Shown piece by piece: positions 45,186 to 57,469 of a stretch of 64,000 nt of DNA. The stretch is from NCBI GenBank assembly GCA_009809945.1, contig WTPW01000761.1:75888-139887 (forward strand), in the 5' to 3' direction. Source of the stretch: Gigaspora margarita. Its lineage: Eukaryota; Glomeromycota; Glomeromycetes; Diversisporales; Gigasporaceae. A program made the translations under genes and the position numbers. Position 1 is the stretch's first letter. Each line of letters opens with the position of its first letter. The notes beneath the pieces were generated by a model. That model searched no databases. It was not told the DNA's origin and was given only the letters and a program-made list of their open reading frames with translations.

Positions 45186-46593
45186 TTATGAACTTCTTCA
45201 AACTTGCCCAAGTTGAAGAAATGTTTATCGCAGGTTCTTTCCATATTTACTGTTAACAAGTTTTTAAGTGGACAACTTGAGTTTTGATGGAATATAATTA
45301 ACTTAGAATATTTAAGATATCCAAGAGTTAATTACAAAACTACCTTGAAACCTTTCCACAATTAAGACTTTAATTATTCGAAAGAATAGACAAAACATTA
45401 CTTTATTTAAAAATTTTAAAGTTAAATAGTCAAATATTTTTATTCAGTTAAAATATCTTCTAATATTGAAATTAACCAGAGATATTAAACCTTTCTGGAG
45501 GATAGCTCTGTATTTGTCTGATTATGCACTACTACAACACAGATTAACTGAAAAGCGAAAATTACTTTCTTATAATTTATGAATTTTTAATTAACATTTG
45601 TTCACGGAACTATTACAGTAAAATAAACTTATATAATATGACGTTTAATATTAACACATATCTTATTGTTCGCATTTAAAAAATTATAATTTGAACACAA
45701 TATCACAAAATCATAATAACCAAACTTCAAGTTCGAGATTTTTGTTGGTGATGCTGTGAAGAATAAACTCTGCAGTATTGTTTGTAAATTTTTAAATTTT
45801 AAATTCAGTTACATATCTGATTTTTGGGCTGCATTAAAAATATTCATCAATTTGCAATGTTTTGAAACTAGAACTTATGGTAGTTCCAAAATTTTTTTCT
45901 TTTTACACTCCTGCAAAAAACAAAATAATTTTAAACAATTGAATCCATCTCATATTCAAATTAGTTTAATAACTGATTTTGTAATATTCTAAAATTTCTT
46001 GCATCTAACTTCTCCAATTGGGATGTTAGTAAAACAATAAAATGACCATACCAAAAATGTATTGACACTTGCTGGTATTAGATCTTGGCTTTCTTGATGG
46101 TAATCTGATCTTTCTATCTTTTCTATAGCCACAACATCAATGCCTAGTTAGCCATTCTAATTTTTTAAAATATTATTTGTTGCCTAATTTCTGTTATTTT
46201 CAAGCAATATTTAAAATTGATATATGCAAGGTGCCCCCTAAATGGCTTTTAATATATGAAATTCAACAACTTGAAAGCAAATAATCATTGTAAATTTAAC
46301 AATACTGCCTTTGATCTACTATATGTTGTAGGACATTTCAGAAAATTTTGAAAATGCAAACAAGCAAATTAAGTTTGTCTTACTTTAAAGTAAATGATAA
46401 TTTCAATAATAAGCCATATTTTTATAGTCATGTTTTGATACTTGTAACATACATACAAAAGGGCTCGCTATTTTAGGATAACTTCATAAATAGAGATCAA
46501 ATTCATACAGCATCACAGAAACTATTTGAATTATTCAATTTAACCAAATTAAAATTATATATTTTACTTAATTCATATTTTAAAAAATGTTAA

Positions 46594-46956
46594 GGCTATG
46601 CAAAGTTAATTTTTCATTTTGCATAACCTGGAATTTCAAAATTCTAGTTGCAGGTCAGATTTTTATTTTTTATTTTTATTATTATTATTATTTTTTTTAA
46701 AAATATTAATTTTGCATGGCCTAAGTTTCACACAAAGTTAATTCTTCAGTTTGCATAACATGGAACCAGAAATTTTTGTTTTTTTATTAGACCTATCGGG
46801 TAACTTTAGAAAATTAAGGTCATCATTGGGTGACACCAGAGAAAAATTAAATGCAAAAAATAGAATAATTGACACAATAGGAATTTTAAAAAAAATTTTT
46901 TTTGAAAAAATTGGGTCAGCGGGTTATGCAAAATGAAAAATTAACTTTGTGTGGCC
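46594..46956. mobile_element. PIF/Harbinger-like MITE, apparently composite (363 bp)
   Basis: Ends GGCTATGCAAAGTTAATTTT and, reverse-complemented, GGCCACACAAAGTTAATTTT. TAA target duplication at 46591-46593 and 46957-46959; X1 has the uninterrupted site. An internal GGCCTAA (46718-46724) followed by a further terminus-like block (CACACAAAGTTAATTC) suggests two units joined at a shared TAA. The frame 46751-46936 is within the element and not a gene. Confidence 0.82.
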
Positions 46957-46998
46957 TAATACAAATTTAAATAATTTATTAATAATAAAAAATGCTAA

Positions 46999-48960
46999 AC
47001 ATTGGCAATGCTCTATTAAAGAAAAATTTACAAGTTTATATCTATTATCACCTATTACTACATCCCCATGTTCTAATTGTCCTCTTAACTCAAATACCAA
47101 GTGCACTATTTTTATACCCACTAGTCATGCTATAAAATGTTTTAGCAGAATTAATTCTAACAAATCAATTAATCTAAATGCTAATTATTTTGATCTTGTT
47201 TATTCTATTTCTAACAGAAGCCCTATTCACATTTCACCCTCACCAAATATTGTAATTTCATTTACATTAATTCTTTCTATATTTCAATCTAGTATTGAAC
47301 TTGATACTTTTCAATCAATTGCTAATCAAAACTACAATTTAACTGAACTCATTTTCTATTTTATAAATCTGTTCTCAATCTTAGTAGCTCTCAATACTCT
47401 ATGGGCATAGGTTGGATACAGCTACAAAATACTACTATTATACATACTTTTTAGGCATAACCCAAATTTTGGCCTTGTTTTTTTAAGGTTGAACTTATAG
47501 CAATCTTGTCTACAATATGCATGCACTGCACCTAGAAACTGCAATATTCAAGTTTTTACAGATTCTCATTCTGTAATATCCAAATATAATAACCTTATTA
47601 GCACTAAACACTCTCTAAATTCTTAAATTTTTCATAATGACCTATTTGGAATATACTATTAAACTTTGCAAAATCATATAATCCTAATATTATATTTCAC
47701 AAAGTTACTGCTCATCAAAACAATGAATTTAACAACAAAGCTGATCAACTAGCACATTGCCACCATATTGCACCTTATATCATTTTTTAATTCATATAAT
47801 ATATAACTCTCTGCATTCTTTTCTTTTTGATGAGTTTCCTATTGAACTTTCAATTCGATATAGCATAAGAACAATATGCTATGCACATATAACTGCACTC
47901 TGGTCATCACAAAACTGCATCCAGAAATGGATAGCTATCTCTCTACATATCAACTAGAATGCCACTTGACTCTATATTAATAATAATCAAAAAATCTGTA
48001 ACTTTTCTCATAGTTTTCAATTTTAGCCCTTAAATTATTTAGAGTTAAATTACTCTTAGATGACCTTTCAGCCCCACATATTTTACACATAAGAAACCCT
48101 GCATACCCTAATGACTGCCATATATGCCACAATGCAAGTAATATACTATATTGGGCTATTTTTCCTTCCTTTGAACCACTGTATAATATTATAAAAAACT
48201 CAATGCAACTACTTTAAGCTTCAGTAAACTAGAGATTTACAAGCTATTGCTAAAAATCTCTATAGCCAAATCATAAATCTGGATAGTTTTCAGATCCATC
48301 ACTTTCCAAAAAGGCCTTCTTTATTTTCTATCTTATTAGGTTTTATTCCCTTCAAAATTATATATACAATATATAAAATATACTCTATCTATTAAATCTG
48401 CTAGTTCTCTTACTATTCAATTACTTCTTAATATTAATCAACAAATTTATATAAATATTTGGATCCCTTATTGTATTGCTAGATCCCAAGATCAGTTTAT
48501 ATCTTTACAACTTCCCCAAGATAATACTATACTCAATGTTGTACATTTTGGCTATCCAACCCTTATTTGGCTTGTCCACATCCAAAATTGTCCAAATATC
48601 CAAGATTGTCCAAAGCTTGTCCAGGCTTTAATAATTAATAAATTTATCTAAAAATATATAAATATATATTTTTTTAGGTGCTGAACACCTTCCAGTTAAA
48701 ATTAAAATAGGTTATCTTAATAAAATTTTAAGTAATTTTACCTTATTTAATTGTTCAAAATTGTCCAACATTGTCCAAATTATTGTCAAAAGCTGTCCCA
48801 TGACAACACTGCTATACTAACTCATACATTGCTAAATAGCCCTTTAAATAACAATAAACTTACTATACAAACTTCTATTCATAAAAATGAAACATAGCTT
48901 TACAAATGGATTAAATATTCAATACACTTTTCTAATATTCTTTCATATAACCAAATATAG
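46999..48960 (+). pseudogene. LINE RNase H and C-terminal region, degenerate copy
   Basis: Homologous to the first LINE from its HWNIQ-like start (here HWQCSIKEK) through NANYFDLVYSI and the RNase H core. The first RNase H Asp region is lost in frameshifts near 47370; TDSHSVISKYN carries the later Asp near 47565; NNKADQLAH keeps the terminal Asp (47743-47745). Many stops and shifts, clearly older and more decayed than the copy at 2-3953. The frames at 46949-47410 and 47757-47957 are the longest surviving pieces. Confidence 0.82.
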
Positions 48961-49134
48961 GTGAGGTTTGGCCACTCTGGTAGGTTTAGGCCACAAATAA
49001 GTATTTAAATATATTTAGATATTTGTCTGGGTTTTTATTCTTAATAATAGATTTAAGCAATGAAAGTTTTTGTTTGTAAAAAGTTTCTATTAAATCTAAT
49101 AAAGATAAAAGCATGGTCTTACCTTTACCATTAA
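46999..49134 (+). mobile_element. 5'-truncated LINE, second copy
   Basis: Inserted in X3 with the target duplication AAAAAATGCTAA (46987-46998 and 49135-49146). It starts within the Cys-rich spacer before RNase H and ends with the same 3' UTR as the first LINE (TAGGTGAGGTTTGGCCACTC at 48958), an AATAAA signal and a short A tail. 5' truncation and long variable target duplications are the usual outcome of target-primed reverse transcription. Confidence 0.88.
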
Positions 49135-51043
49135 AAAAAATGCTAACAGATACTTTATTTAAAATTTTAATTAATTAAAAAGAAGAGTAAGTAAAAAAAA
49201 AGCACAACAATTATTACTTTTTTTTATATTTGTATTATTTGATAAAAATTGATATGCTTTTTGACAAATTAAATTGATTTGAAATAAATAAATTAGAAAT
49301 GGATTAGTGAATGTATTTTTTTCAAAAAATTTGGCACATGATTTATAAATTATGCTTTTTTATTTAACAAGTTAATAAATGTCATAGCTGAAGCTGGAAA
49401 TCATGTAATTTTTGATGATCATCAATATTTGTCAAATAGAGTAAATGTGGTGTGTCAGACATACGTCAAATAATTTGCATCATGTATTAGTCATGTATTG
49501 GATTTGCAAATCCACTAATCTATTTGTTATGATTAATGCACCTCAGCCTTTTTAAAATATTTGGCTTATGAATGAACAGAAATTTATATATTCAAGGGGT
49601 CACCATTTCTAAACAAGTTAAGTAGTCTTCATGGTTCTTTTAGTTTTCTTTGAATTTTCTAAAACTCAAATGAATTTTTTGAAACTCAAGAGTTCTAAAA
49701 GAATCATGAAGCTACTGATCTTTTTATAAGCAGAACCTGAATGCACCAAATAAAAAAACTTAGTGCTTTACTATTATGACCAAAGCTTTTTTAATTTCAT
49801 AGTTGCACTTATTGATTGTGAGAAATCTATAAAAAAGTAGGATATGCATTTGGATTATTAGTTTTCATGGTTCTTTTAGTTTTCATAATGTACTTATTTT
49901 GAACTTATTATGATAGTGAACCTAGAATTCAAGTACTAATTATTAAAAAAAAACAAAAAAAGGTTTTGTAGTTTTGCTATTAGTTTTTGTGTTCTTTTAG
50001 TTTTATAGCTGCATACTTACCTGAATTTATAGTGCCTGAATGTATGTACGAAGTATAAAAAAAAAGTATTTCTTTTGACTTTTAGTTTTCGTGGTTTTTT
50101 TAGTTTTTACTTATCTTGAGCTCGTTATTACAGATAGTTTGTACATGAGCAATCAAGTTGCAAGCATTAAAAAAAAAGTTGTATTTTGACTATTAGCATT
50201 TGTAGTTCTTTTAGTTTTTATAGCTTCATACTTACCCAAATTTATTAGAGTGTCTGAACACAAGTGCATGTATTTTGACTATTAGTTTTTATGTTTTTTT
50301 TTTAATTTTAATAACTGTGTAAATTATCTTGAGTTCATTACTATAGATAACCTGTATGTAAGAAATCAAGTGACAAGTATAAAAAAAAGGGTTGTGTTTT
50401 GATTATTAGCATTTATGATTCTTTTAGTTTTTATAGCATTATACTTGCCTAAATTAATTAGAGTACCAGAACACAAGTGCCAAGTATTAAAAAATAAGGT
50501 TCACATTTTGATTATTAGCTTTTGTAGTTCTTTTACTTTTTATAGTTTCATACTTACCTGAATTTATTAGAGTGCATGCCAAGCATTAAAAAAACATGTA
50601 TTTTGACTATTAGCTTTCATGGTTCTTTTAATTTTAATAACTGTGTAACTTAGTTTAAGCTCATTACTACCTATAACCTGTACATATGGAATAAGTAACA
50701 CGCATAAAAAAAATGGTTCGCATTTTGATTATTAGCATTTGTGGTTCTTTTAGTTTCATAGCTTCATACTTGCCCAAATTAATTAGAGTGCCCAAACACA
50801 AGTGCCAAGTATTAAAAAAAAGCTCATGGTTTGATTATTAGCTTTCGTGATTCTTTACTTTTTATAGCTTCATACTTAACTTAGAGTGTCTGAACGCAAG
50901 TGCCAAGCATTAAAAACAAAAAGCATATATTTTGACTATTAGCTTTTGTAGTTCTTTTATTTTACATAACCATATAGCTTATCTTGAGCTTATTGCTATA
51001 CAGCCTGTATGTGAAGAATCAAGCAACAAGTATTAAAAAAAAG

Positions 51044-51378
51044 AATTTTATATTTTGGTGCACTTGCATTGTAATACACCCTATAAGATCTGTGTAATGT
51101 GAAATCAAACCAACTAAAATAACCCATTCTTTTTGTTAGTTAGGGTTAGGGTGAGGTGAGAATAATCCATAGGCGAGTATAGATGTTTTATAGTAAAAGT
51201 TTGCAAGGAATTTTTTTATTAGAGCATGAAGAGTAGTTTCATAAGCAAAATTATGAGCCACAAATGATTTTTTAAAATATTGCTCTATTTTTTCGATTTC
51301 ATGTTACACCTGATCCTACGATCTGATTGGTTTATCAGGTGGGTGCATTACAACGCAGGTGCGCCAAATTATAAAATT
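51044..51378. mobile_element. MITE inserted in the left array (335 bp)
   Basis: 38-bp inverted ends: AATTTTATATTTTGGTGCAC at 51044 and, mirrored, AATTTTATAATTTGGCGCAC ending at 51378, continuing into GTAATACACCC and GTAATGCACCC. The array unit is split within its A run and resumes as TTTGTGTTTTGACTATT. Related in part to the MITE at 25616-25915. Non-coding. Confidence 0.82.
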
Positions 51379-53266
51379 TAAAAAAAAAAGGTTTGTGTTT
51401 TGACTATTTGCAATCATAGTTTTTTTAGTTTTCATAGCTTCATACTTACCTGAATTTATTAGAGTGCCTAAACACAAGTGCCAAGCAATAAAAAAAAGCA
51501 TGTATTTTGACTATTTGCTTTCATGGTTTTTTTAATTTTCATAACTATGTAAATTATCTCCCATATGTGAGGAATCAAAAAAAAGTTTGCTTTTTGATTA
51601 TTAGCTTTTGTAGCTCTTTTAGTTTCCTTAGCTTTATACCCAATTTTATTAAAGTGCCTGAACACATACAAAAAAAGAAGGGTTACATTTTGATTATTAG
51701 TTTTCATAGTTCTTTTAATTTTTATAGTTTCATATCTACCCAAATTTATTAGAGTGTCCTAATGCAAGTGCCAAGCATTAAAAAAAAAGTATATTGACTA
51801 TCAGCTTTCATAGTTTTTTAGTTTATATAACCATATAGCTTATCTTAAGCTCATTGCTACATAACCTGTATATGAGGAATAAAGTAACAAGCATAAAAAA
51901 AAAAGGTTTGTGTTTTGACTATTAGCATTTATAGTTCTTTTAGTTTTCATAGCTTTATACTTACCCAAATTTATTAGAGTGCCTGAACACAAGTGCCAAG
52001 CATTAAATAAACAAAAAAAGGTTCGTATTTTGATTATTAGCTTCGTAGTTCTTTAACTTTTCATAGCTTAATACTTATACAAATTTATTATAGTGCCCAG
52101 ACACAAGTGCCAAGCATTAAAAACAAAAGGTATGTATTTTGACTATTAACTTCATGGTTCTTTTTATTTTAATAACCGTGCAACTTATCTTGAGCTCATT
52201 ACTACAGATAACCTGTATGTGAGGAATCAAGTAACAAATATTAAAAAAAAAGATCACATTTTGATAATTAGCTTGTGGATCTTTTAGTTTTCATAGCTTC
52301 ATACTTACCTGAATTAATTAGAGTGCCCAAACACAAGTGCCAGAGCATTAAAAAAAAAGTATATATTTTGACTATTAGCTTTCATGGTTTTAATTTTATA
52401 ACAATGTAGTTTATCTTGAGCTTATTATTACAGATAGCTATATATGAGGAATCAAAAAAAAAAGTTCACTTTTTGATTATTAGTTTTCATGGTTCTTTTA
52501 GTTTTCATAGCTTTATACTTACCCATATTTATTAAAGTAACCAAACCCACAAAAAAAAAAAAGGGTTATTACCTTTTGTAGTTCTTTTAATTTTTATTAC
52601 CTACCCAAATTTATTAGAGTGCCCAAACACAAAAAAAAAAAGGTTTATTAGCTTTCATGGTTCTTTAATTTTCATAGCTTTCTTACCTTCCTGAATTTAT
52701 TAGAGTGCCTAAACACACACAAAAAAAAAGGATTATTAGCTTTCATGGTTCTTTAATTTTTATAGTTTCTTACCTACCTGAATTTATTAGAGTGCCTGAA
52801 TGCAAGTGCCAAGTATTAAAATAAAAGCATGTATTTTGACTGTTAGCTTTTGTAGTTCTTTTAGGTTTTATAACCATGTTGCTTGTCTTGAACTCATTGC
52901 TATATAGCCTGTGTGTGAAGAATCTAGCGACAAGTATTAAAAAAAAAGGTTCATATTTTGATTATTAGCATTCATGGTTCTTTTGTTTTATAGCTTTATA
53001 TTTATCTGAGTTTGTTAGAGTGCCCGAACACAAGTTTCAAGCATTAAAAAAAGGCATGTATTTTGACTATTAGCTTTCATAGTTCTTTTAATTTTATTAC
53101 CCTGTAGATTATCTTGAGCTCATTACTACAAATAAAAAAAAGGTTCCCATTTTGATCATTAGCTTTTATAGTTCTTTTAGTTTTCATAGCTTCATTCTTA
53201 CCTGAATTTATTAGAGTGCCAATACAAGTGCCAAGCATGAAAAAAAAGGTTTGTATTTTGATTATT

Positions 53267-53911
53267 ATTTTTTTAAACTTGCACTAGTTGCTTACATGTG
53301 CTTAATACTTTATTCATTATACAACAAATATACAGAGGTACATGTATTAAACTATTACTATATAGCCTTACATCTGGCTAGCCTATTTCAGACTGCCCAA
53401 ATCCTAATGGGCACCAAGTATTTATTCTTCTAGCACTGCCTTTAATTAGCCAGAATACTTGACCGCTAGATCAGATATTGGTATGGACAACATCTTGGAA
53501 CATCTGTGCCACAAGTTCATATAGTATTTTTCAGACTTAGGCCTCGTATTACACCTCGTGACTTTAGTTAATCCAAATCAGATTCTAACTCATTTCATTC
53601 TAGGGGTTTGATCCTGACTACTGTAGCGATACTTTCTGGGTCCCTGTATAGACGAAGGTACAACTAGCCACACATGCACTTTTGGTGCCTAATTTGAGTA
53701 GTCCACCTAAAGGTTCCACACTAGCTGCTATACCTGCAACTTGCTACAGGTGTTGTCTATTTAAACTCTCTGATCTATGCAGAATATTCCCAATATGATA
53801 GGACCTGCAACATACTATTATGTTTTTACCACTACCAAAAATTGAACCAGCACCTTTCGATTTGTATCCTTGGAGCATAACCACTATGCTATCGACCAGA
53901 AGGACCATATG
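53267..53911 (-). mobile_element. tRNA-derived SINE inserted in the left array (645 bp)
   Basis: Flanked by the target duplication TTGATTATT (53258-53266 and 53912-53920). Read on the minus strand, the 5' end has an A box (TAGCATAGTGGTTATGC, about 53879-53895) and, about 40 bases on, a B-box-like GGTTCAATTTTTGG (about 53838-53851), the spacing of a tRNA promoter. The 3' end is an A-rich tail (T run at 53268-53274 on +). No protein frame. The body is more GC-rich than the array around it. Confidence 0.75.
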
Positions 53912-55140
53912 TTGATTATTTCTTTTTGTAGTTCTTTTAATTTTCATAGCTTTATACTTACCTGAATTTAGAATGCAAGTGCTAAGCATTAAAAAAGCAT
54001 GTATTTTGACTATTAGCTTTTGTGGTTCATTTGGTTTATATAACCATGTAGCTTATCTTGAGCTTATTATTACATAGCCTGTATGTGATAAGCAGTAAAA
54101 AAAACAGTTTGTGTTTTGACTATTAGCATTCATGGTTCTTTTACTTTTTATAGCTTCTTACCTACCTGAATTTATTAGAGTGCCTGAACATAAGTGCCAA
54201 GCATAAAAATAAAGCATATATTTTGACTATTAGCTTTTATAGTTCTTTTAAGTTTCATAACTGTATAACTTATCATGAGCTTATTACTACAGATAAAAAA
54301 AAAAGGTTCACATTTTGATTATTAGCTTTTGTGTTCTTTTAGTTTTCATGGTTTCATACTTACCCAAATTTATTAGAGTGCTGAATATAAGTGCCAGGCA
54401 TAAAAAAAAAAAAAGGTTTGTGTTTTGATTATTAGCTTTCATAACTTTTTTAATTTTCATAGCTTCATACTTACCCAAATTTATTAGAATGCCTAAATGC
54501 AAGCGCTAAGTATTAAAAAAAAAAGCATGTATTTTGACTATTAGCTTTTGTGTTCCTTTAGTTTTCATAACTGTGTAGCTTATCTTGAGCTTATTGCTAC
54601 ATAGCCTGTATGTGAAGAATAGAGTAACAAGCATTAAAAAAAAGTGTTGGTTTTAACTATTAGCTTTCATAGTTCTTTTAGTTTTCATAGCTTTATACTT
54701 GCCCGAATTTATTAGAATGCATGCCAAGCATTAAAAAAAGTATGTATTTTGATTATTAGCTTACATGATTCTTTTAGTTTTATAACTTATACGTACTCAA
54801 ATTTATAGTATCTGAATCAAATACTAAGTATTAAAAAAAAGCATATATTCTGACTATTAGCTTTCGTGGTTCTTTTGGTTTTCATGACCATAAAAAAAAG
54901 TTCATGTTTTGTTTATTAGTTTTCATAGTTCTTTTATTTTTCAGTTTTCATAGCCACATACTTACTTGAATTTATTATAGCATGCCAAGAATTAAAAAAA
55001 AATGCATGTATCTTGATTCTTAGCTTTCACAGTTCTTTTATTTCCATAACAGTATAATTTATCTTGAGCAGAAAGCCTGTACATGAAATTTAACAAAAAA
55101 ATAGCCAGTTCCAAACTCTATTTGTGGTTCTTTTAGTTTC

Positions 55141-55830
55141 CATGATACTATTTTATTACTAACATTTTCTGATTTTTTTTTTTTATAATTTCACTTATAT
55201 AAATGCAATGAAAAATTAGAACATGAGTTTTAAGAAAAAGCTTATTTTTATTGAATATAATATTTATAAAAATGCATAAAATTTTAAAACAAAAAAAAAA
55301 TTTACATGTAAGAGAAAAATTAAAAAAAAATTCAAAGAAAATAAAAAAAATATTCAAAGAAAAAAAAATTTATAGAAAAAATAAATTCAAAGAAAAAAAA
55401 TTTCAAAGAAAATTTTTTAAAAAAAACTTATAAAAAATCTTTTTTAAAAAAAATTATAATTTTAAAACTTTAATCTATTTTATTGGGATGGGTACATCCT
55501 TTCATCAATTTCAATGATGGCTGTATGATTATTTGATGTTAGTCTTTTAAAGATTCCTTGTTGTGAGAATATCAGTTGTAATTTTTTTGGGTTTGCGGGT
55601 TATTGTCATGTTCTGGCAATTGCTAACTATAGTTCCTGATCCAATTGTATTATTTTTTGTTTTTTATTGTAAACACTTGCTTGTTGGCAAAGTTTTATAT
55701 AATATTTTCCTAGTATAGAATTTATGGACTAATAATAAAAAATAAAATAGAAATTTCAAATTCATATACTTAACCTTATACCACCTAGCTTAAACTGGGT
55801 CTCTATTATTTTTTAACAACTTGGCACAAC
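55141..55830. other. Core of the giant element, low-complexity and unassigned part
   Basis: A very A-rich tract (55280-55445) is followed by about 350 bp without clear features. On the minus strand a stretch near 55610 reads TIVSNCQNMTITRKPKKITT before breaking, and could be the C-terminal end of the transposase gene; this is not certain. Confidence 0.4.
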
Positions 55831-55979
55831 AAATCAAATTGCTAACCAATGCACAAGCTAATTTGTAACACATCAGAAAGCATTTGCCAAAAAAATGATA
55901 GGATCCACTTTAACCAACCTCTTGAATTTGCATTGCTCATAATATGCATTGATTTACAACCATCTCTGCATCATCTATA

Positions 55980-56095
55980 TCGTCTGCTTTATTTGCATTG
56001 TCTGCTTCATCTGCATTATCTGCTTTGTCTGCTTCAGCTTTATCTACTTCAGCTTTAAATACTTTAGCTTTATTTGTTTTGGCTTCGCTTCTAAA
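55980..56095 (-). pseudogene. KAD-repeat tail, probably transposase C-terminal region
   Basis: On the minus strand the sequence reads as charged repeats (KAEVDKAEADKADNADEADN) from a short CTGAAGCAGATAAAG-like tandem. It lies downstream of the integrase core on the same strand and would form a charged, possibly helical linker or tail. The plus-strand frames over it (55849-56058, 55998-56231) are the shadows. Confidence 0.5.
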
Positions 56096-56277
56096 TATCT
56101 ATATTTATTTCCATAGAATTTGCATCAATTTCATTATCTTGATTAGTATCAGGGGTTTTATAAACACAGTGCAGTTTCTAGCCAAATATAACTTCGTAAG
56201 ATATATGTTTGTATGCCGTATACATGATTGAATTATAAGATATTACAAAAGCATCTAACATGTCAACCAATTTTTTT

Positions 56278-57099
56278 TTAAAGTTGATTATTCCTATCTC
56301 ACAGCAATTTTATAAAACTATGACTGATGGTTTGGTTAAGTTGTTCTACTTGTTCTTGGGACTGTAGGTGCCTGGGGCACCCGTGTTTAATTTTTATATT
56401 AAGAGTTTCACAAACTTGCTTAACAATTCCTTCAAATTCTTTTTCATTATCACTTTAAAGGAATGTAGATAGACCAGGAATTCTAAAAACATCTTTAATC
56501 AGATGTGCATCAACCATACCTGCTTCTTTGTTTTTTATAGGAATTGCAATAAGATATTTCAAAAACATACATACACAAGTAAGTAACTACACAAATCCAT
56601 AATTAATATTTGTAAAATCATAAAAGTCAATCAAATCAATCTGTATGTGCTGCCATAGTGCTACAGAAATAACTGATTTCATATCAGTTTTTGCTTTAAT
56701 AGAGAAGTTAATAGCACAAACCAAACATTCATTAATATAAGCTTGAACCTCAGTTTGTATAATACCAATATGTTTTTCAGAGAGAGCAGAAAAGGTTTGA
56801 TGATTTTTTTGATGATTTGATTGGTCATAAAAATTTTTTAACAATAAATCATGCAGCTTTACATCTTATTTTGGTACTATATGATGTTTAACAGACATCA
56901 TCTCGCTATCTTTAACAATAGCAGAAAGGTAAAGAATTTTTATTTTCATCTTATCTAACTCAAATTTGCTGCAACAATACTCAAATTTACATTTCACTAC
57001 TGGACCATAGATAGTTTTAGTACTATTTTTTGATTGGAGGTACTCAACAATATTTTTATATTTAGTTTGAGTTCTAGAAAGTTTTGAAATTGCTAGCAT
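56278..57099 (-). pseudogene. Ginger-type DDE integrase/transposase, four nonsense codons
   Basis: One uninterrupted frame of 274 codons runs from ATG 57097-57099 to TAA 56278-56280, broken only by stops at 56866-56868, 56587-56589, 56455-56457 and 56299-56301, with no frameshift. Order of motifs: an N-terminal part (MLAISKLSRTQTKYKN); a zinc-binding region ending NECLVC; the core start WQHIQIDLIDF with the first catalytic Asp; KYLIAIPIKNKEAG; SDNEKEF with the second Asp (56449-56451); IKIKHGCPRHLQSQEQVEQL with the catalytic Glu (56344-56346), 34 residues after the second Asp. That pattern, including the KHGxPRHxQSQ-xVE block, is typical of KRBA2/Ginger2/TDD integrases. Stops match CAA to TAA and TGG to TAG changes. 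It would cut and join the element ends. Confidence 0.82.
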
Positions 57100-57469
57100 A
57101 ATTTAAGTTCGAAAGGAAAAATTGACAGGAAACTGAATTATTTATGCATAATCAACACTTAAATGAATCATGTAACATGTGTCTAATAGTTAGCACTATA
57201 ACCCAAATAAACAAGTCATGAATCACAAAGATGGCATGTGCCTAATAGTTAGGGTTATCTCATGCATATCAAATAAACAAATTATATACTACAGTGCTAA
57301 CATGTGTTTAATAGTTAGGGTTAGAGCATTTCAGATAGTAGGTTATAATGGGTAGAATTTAGAAAATAACTTACAAATTTATATTTGTTCCTCTTAACAA
57401 CCACAATGCAACTTTGTAGCATCTTTTTGACATATTCGAACATAAACTACTAACCTCTTTTTTGTTTTG
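57100..57469. other. Presumed 5' region of the transposase with short direct repeats
   Basis: Three spaced copies of a CTAATAGTTAGGGTTA-like word (about 57182, 57242, 57309), each near an AAATAAACAA motif, lie just upstream of the minus-strand transposase start. They could be promoter elements or transposase-binding sites. No gene seen. Confidence 0.4.

Larger units (their letters stand above)
45186..49379. repeat. Duplicated host segment X, copy 3 (with insertions)
   Basis: Matches X2 from AACTTCTTC and both X1 and X2 from GTTGGTGATGCTGTGAAGAA near 45745. It is interrupted by a Harbinger-like MITE (46594-46956) and a truncated LINE (46999-49134). Homology to X1 resumes at 49135-49379 (ATTTAACAAGTTAATAA) and is then broken by the 12.4-kb element. 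A further 30 bases of X1 homology (ATTAGCAATAAACTGAAT) follow that element at 61748. Confidence 0.75.
49380..55140. repeat. Left terminal inverted repeat: outer unique end plus tandem array
   Basis: The outer 330 bp are unique. After that, two related unit types alternate. One (about 105 bp) runs TTGACTATTAGCTTTCATGG, TTTTAGTTTTCATAGCTTCA, CTTACCTGAATTTATTAGAG, TGCCTGAACACAAGTGCCAA, GCATTAAAAAAA. The other (about 125 bp) replaces the middle with TAACTGTGTAGCTTATCTTG, AGCTCATTACTACAGATAAC, CTGTATGTGAGGAATCAAG. Every unit ends in an A run of variable length. Interrupted by a MITE (51044-51378) and a SINE (53267-53911). Confidence 0.9.

Noticed and set aside
46751..46936. 61-residue plus-strand frame
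   Set aside because: Lies wholly inside a Harbinger-like MITE.
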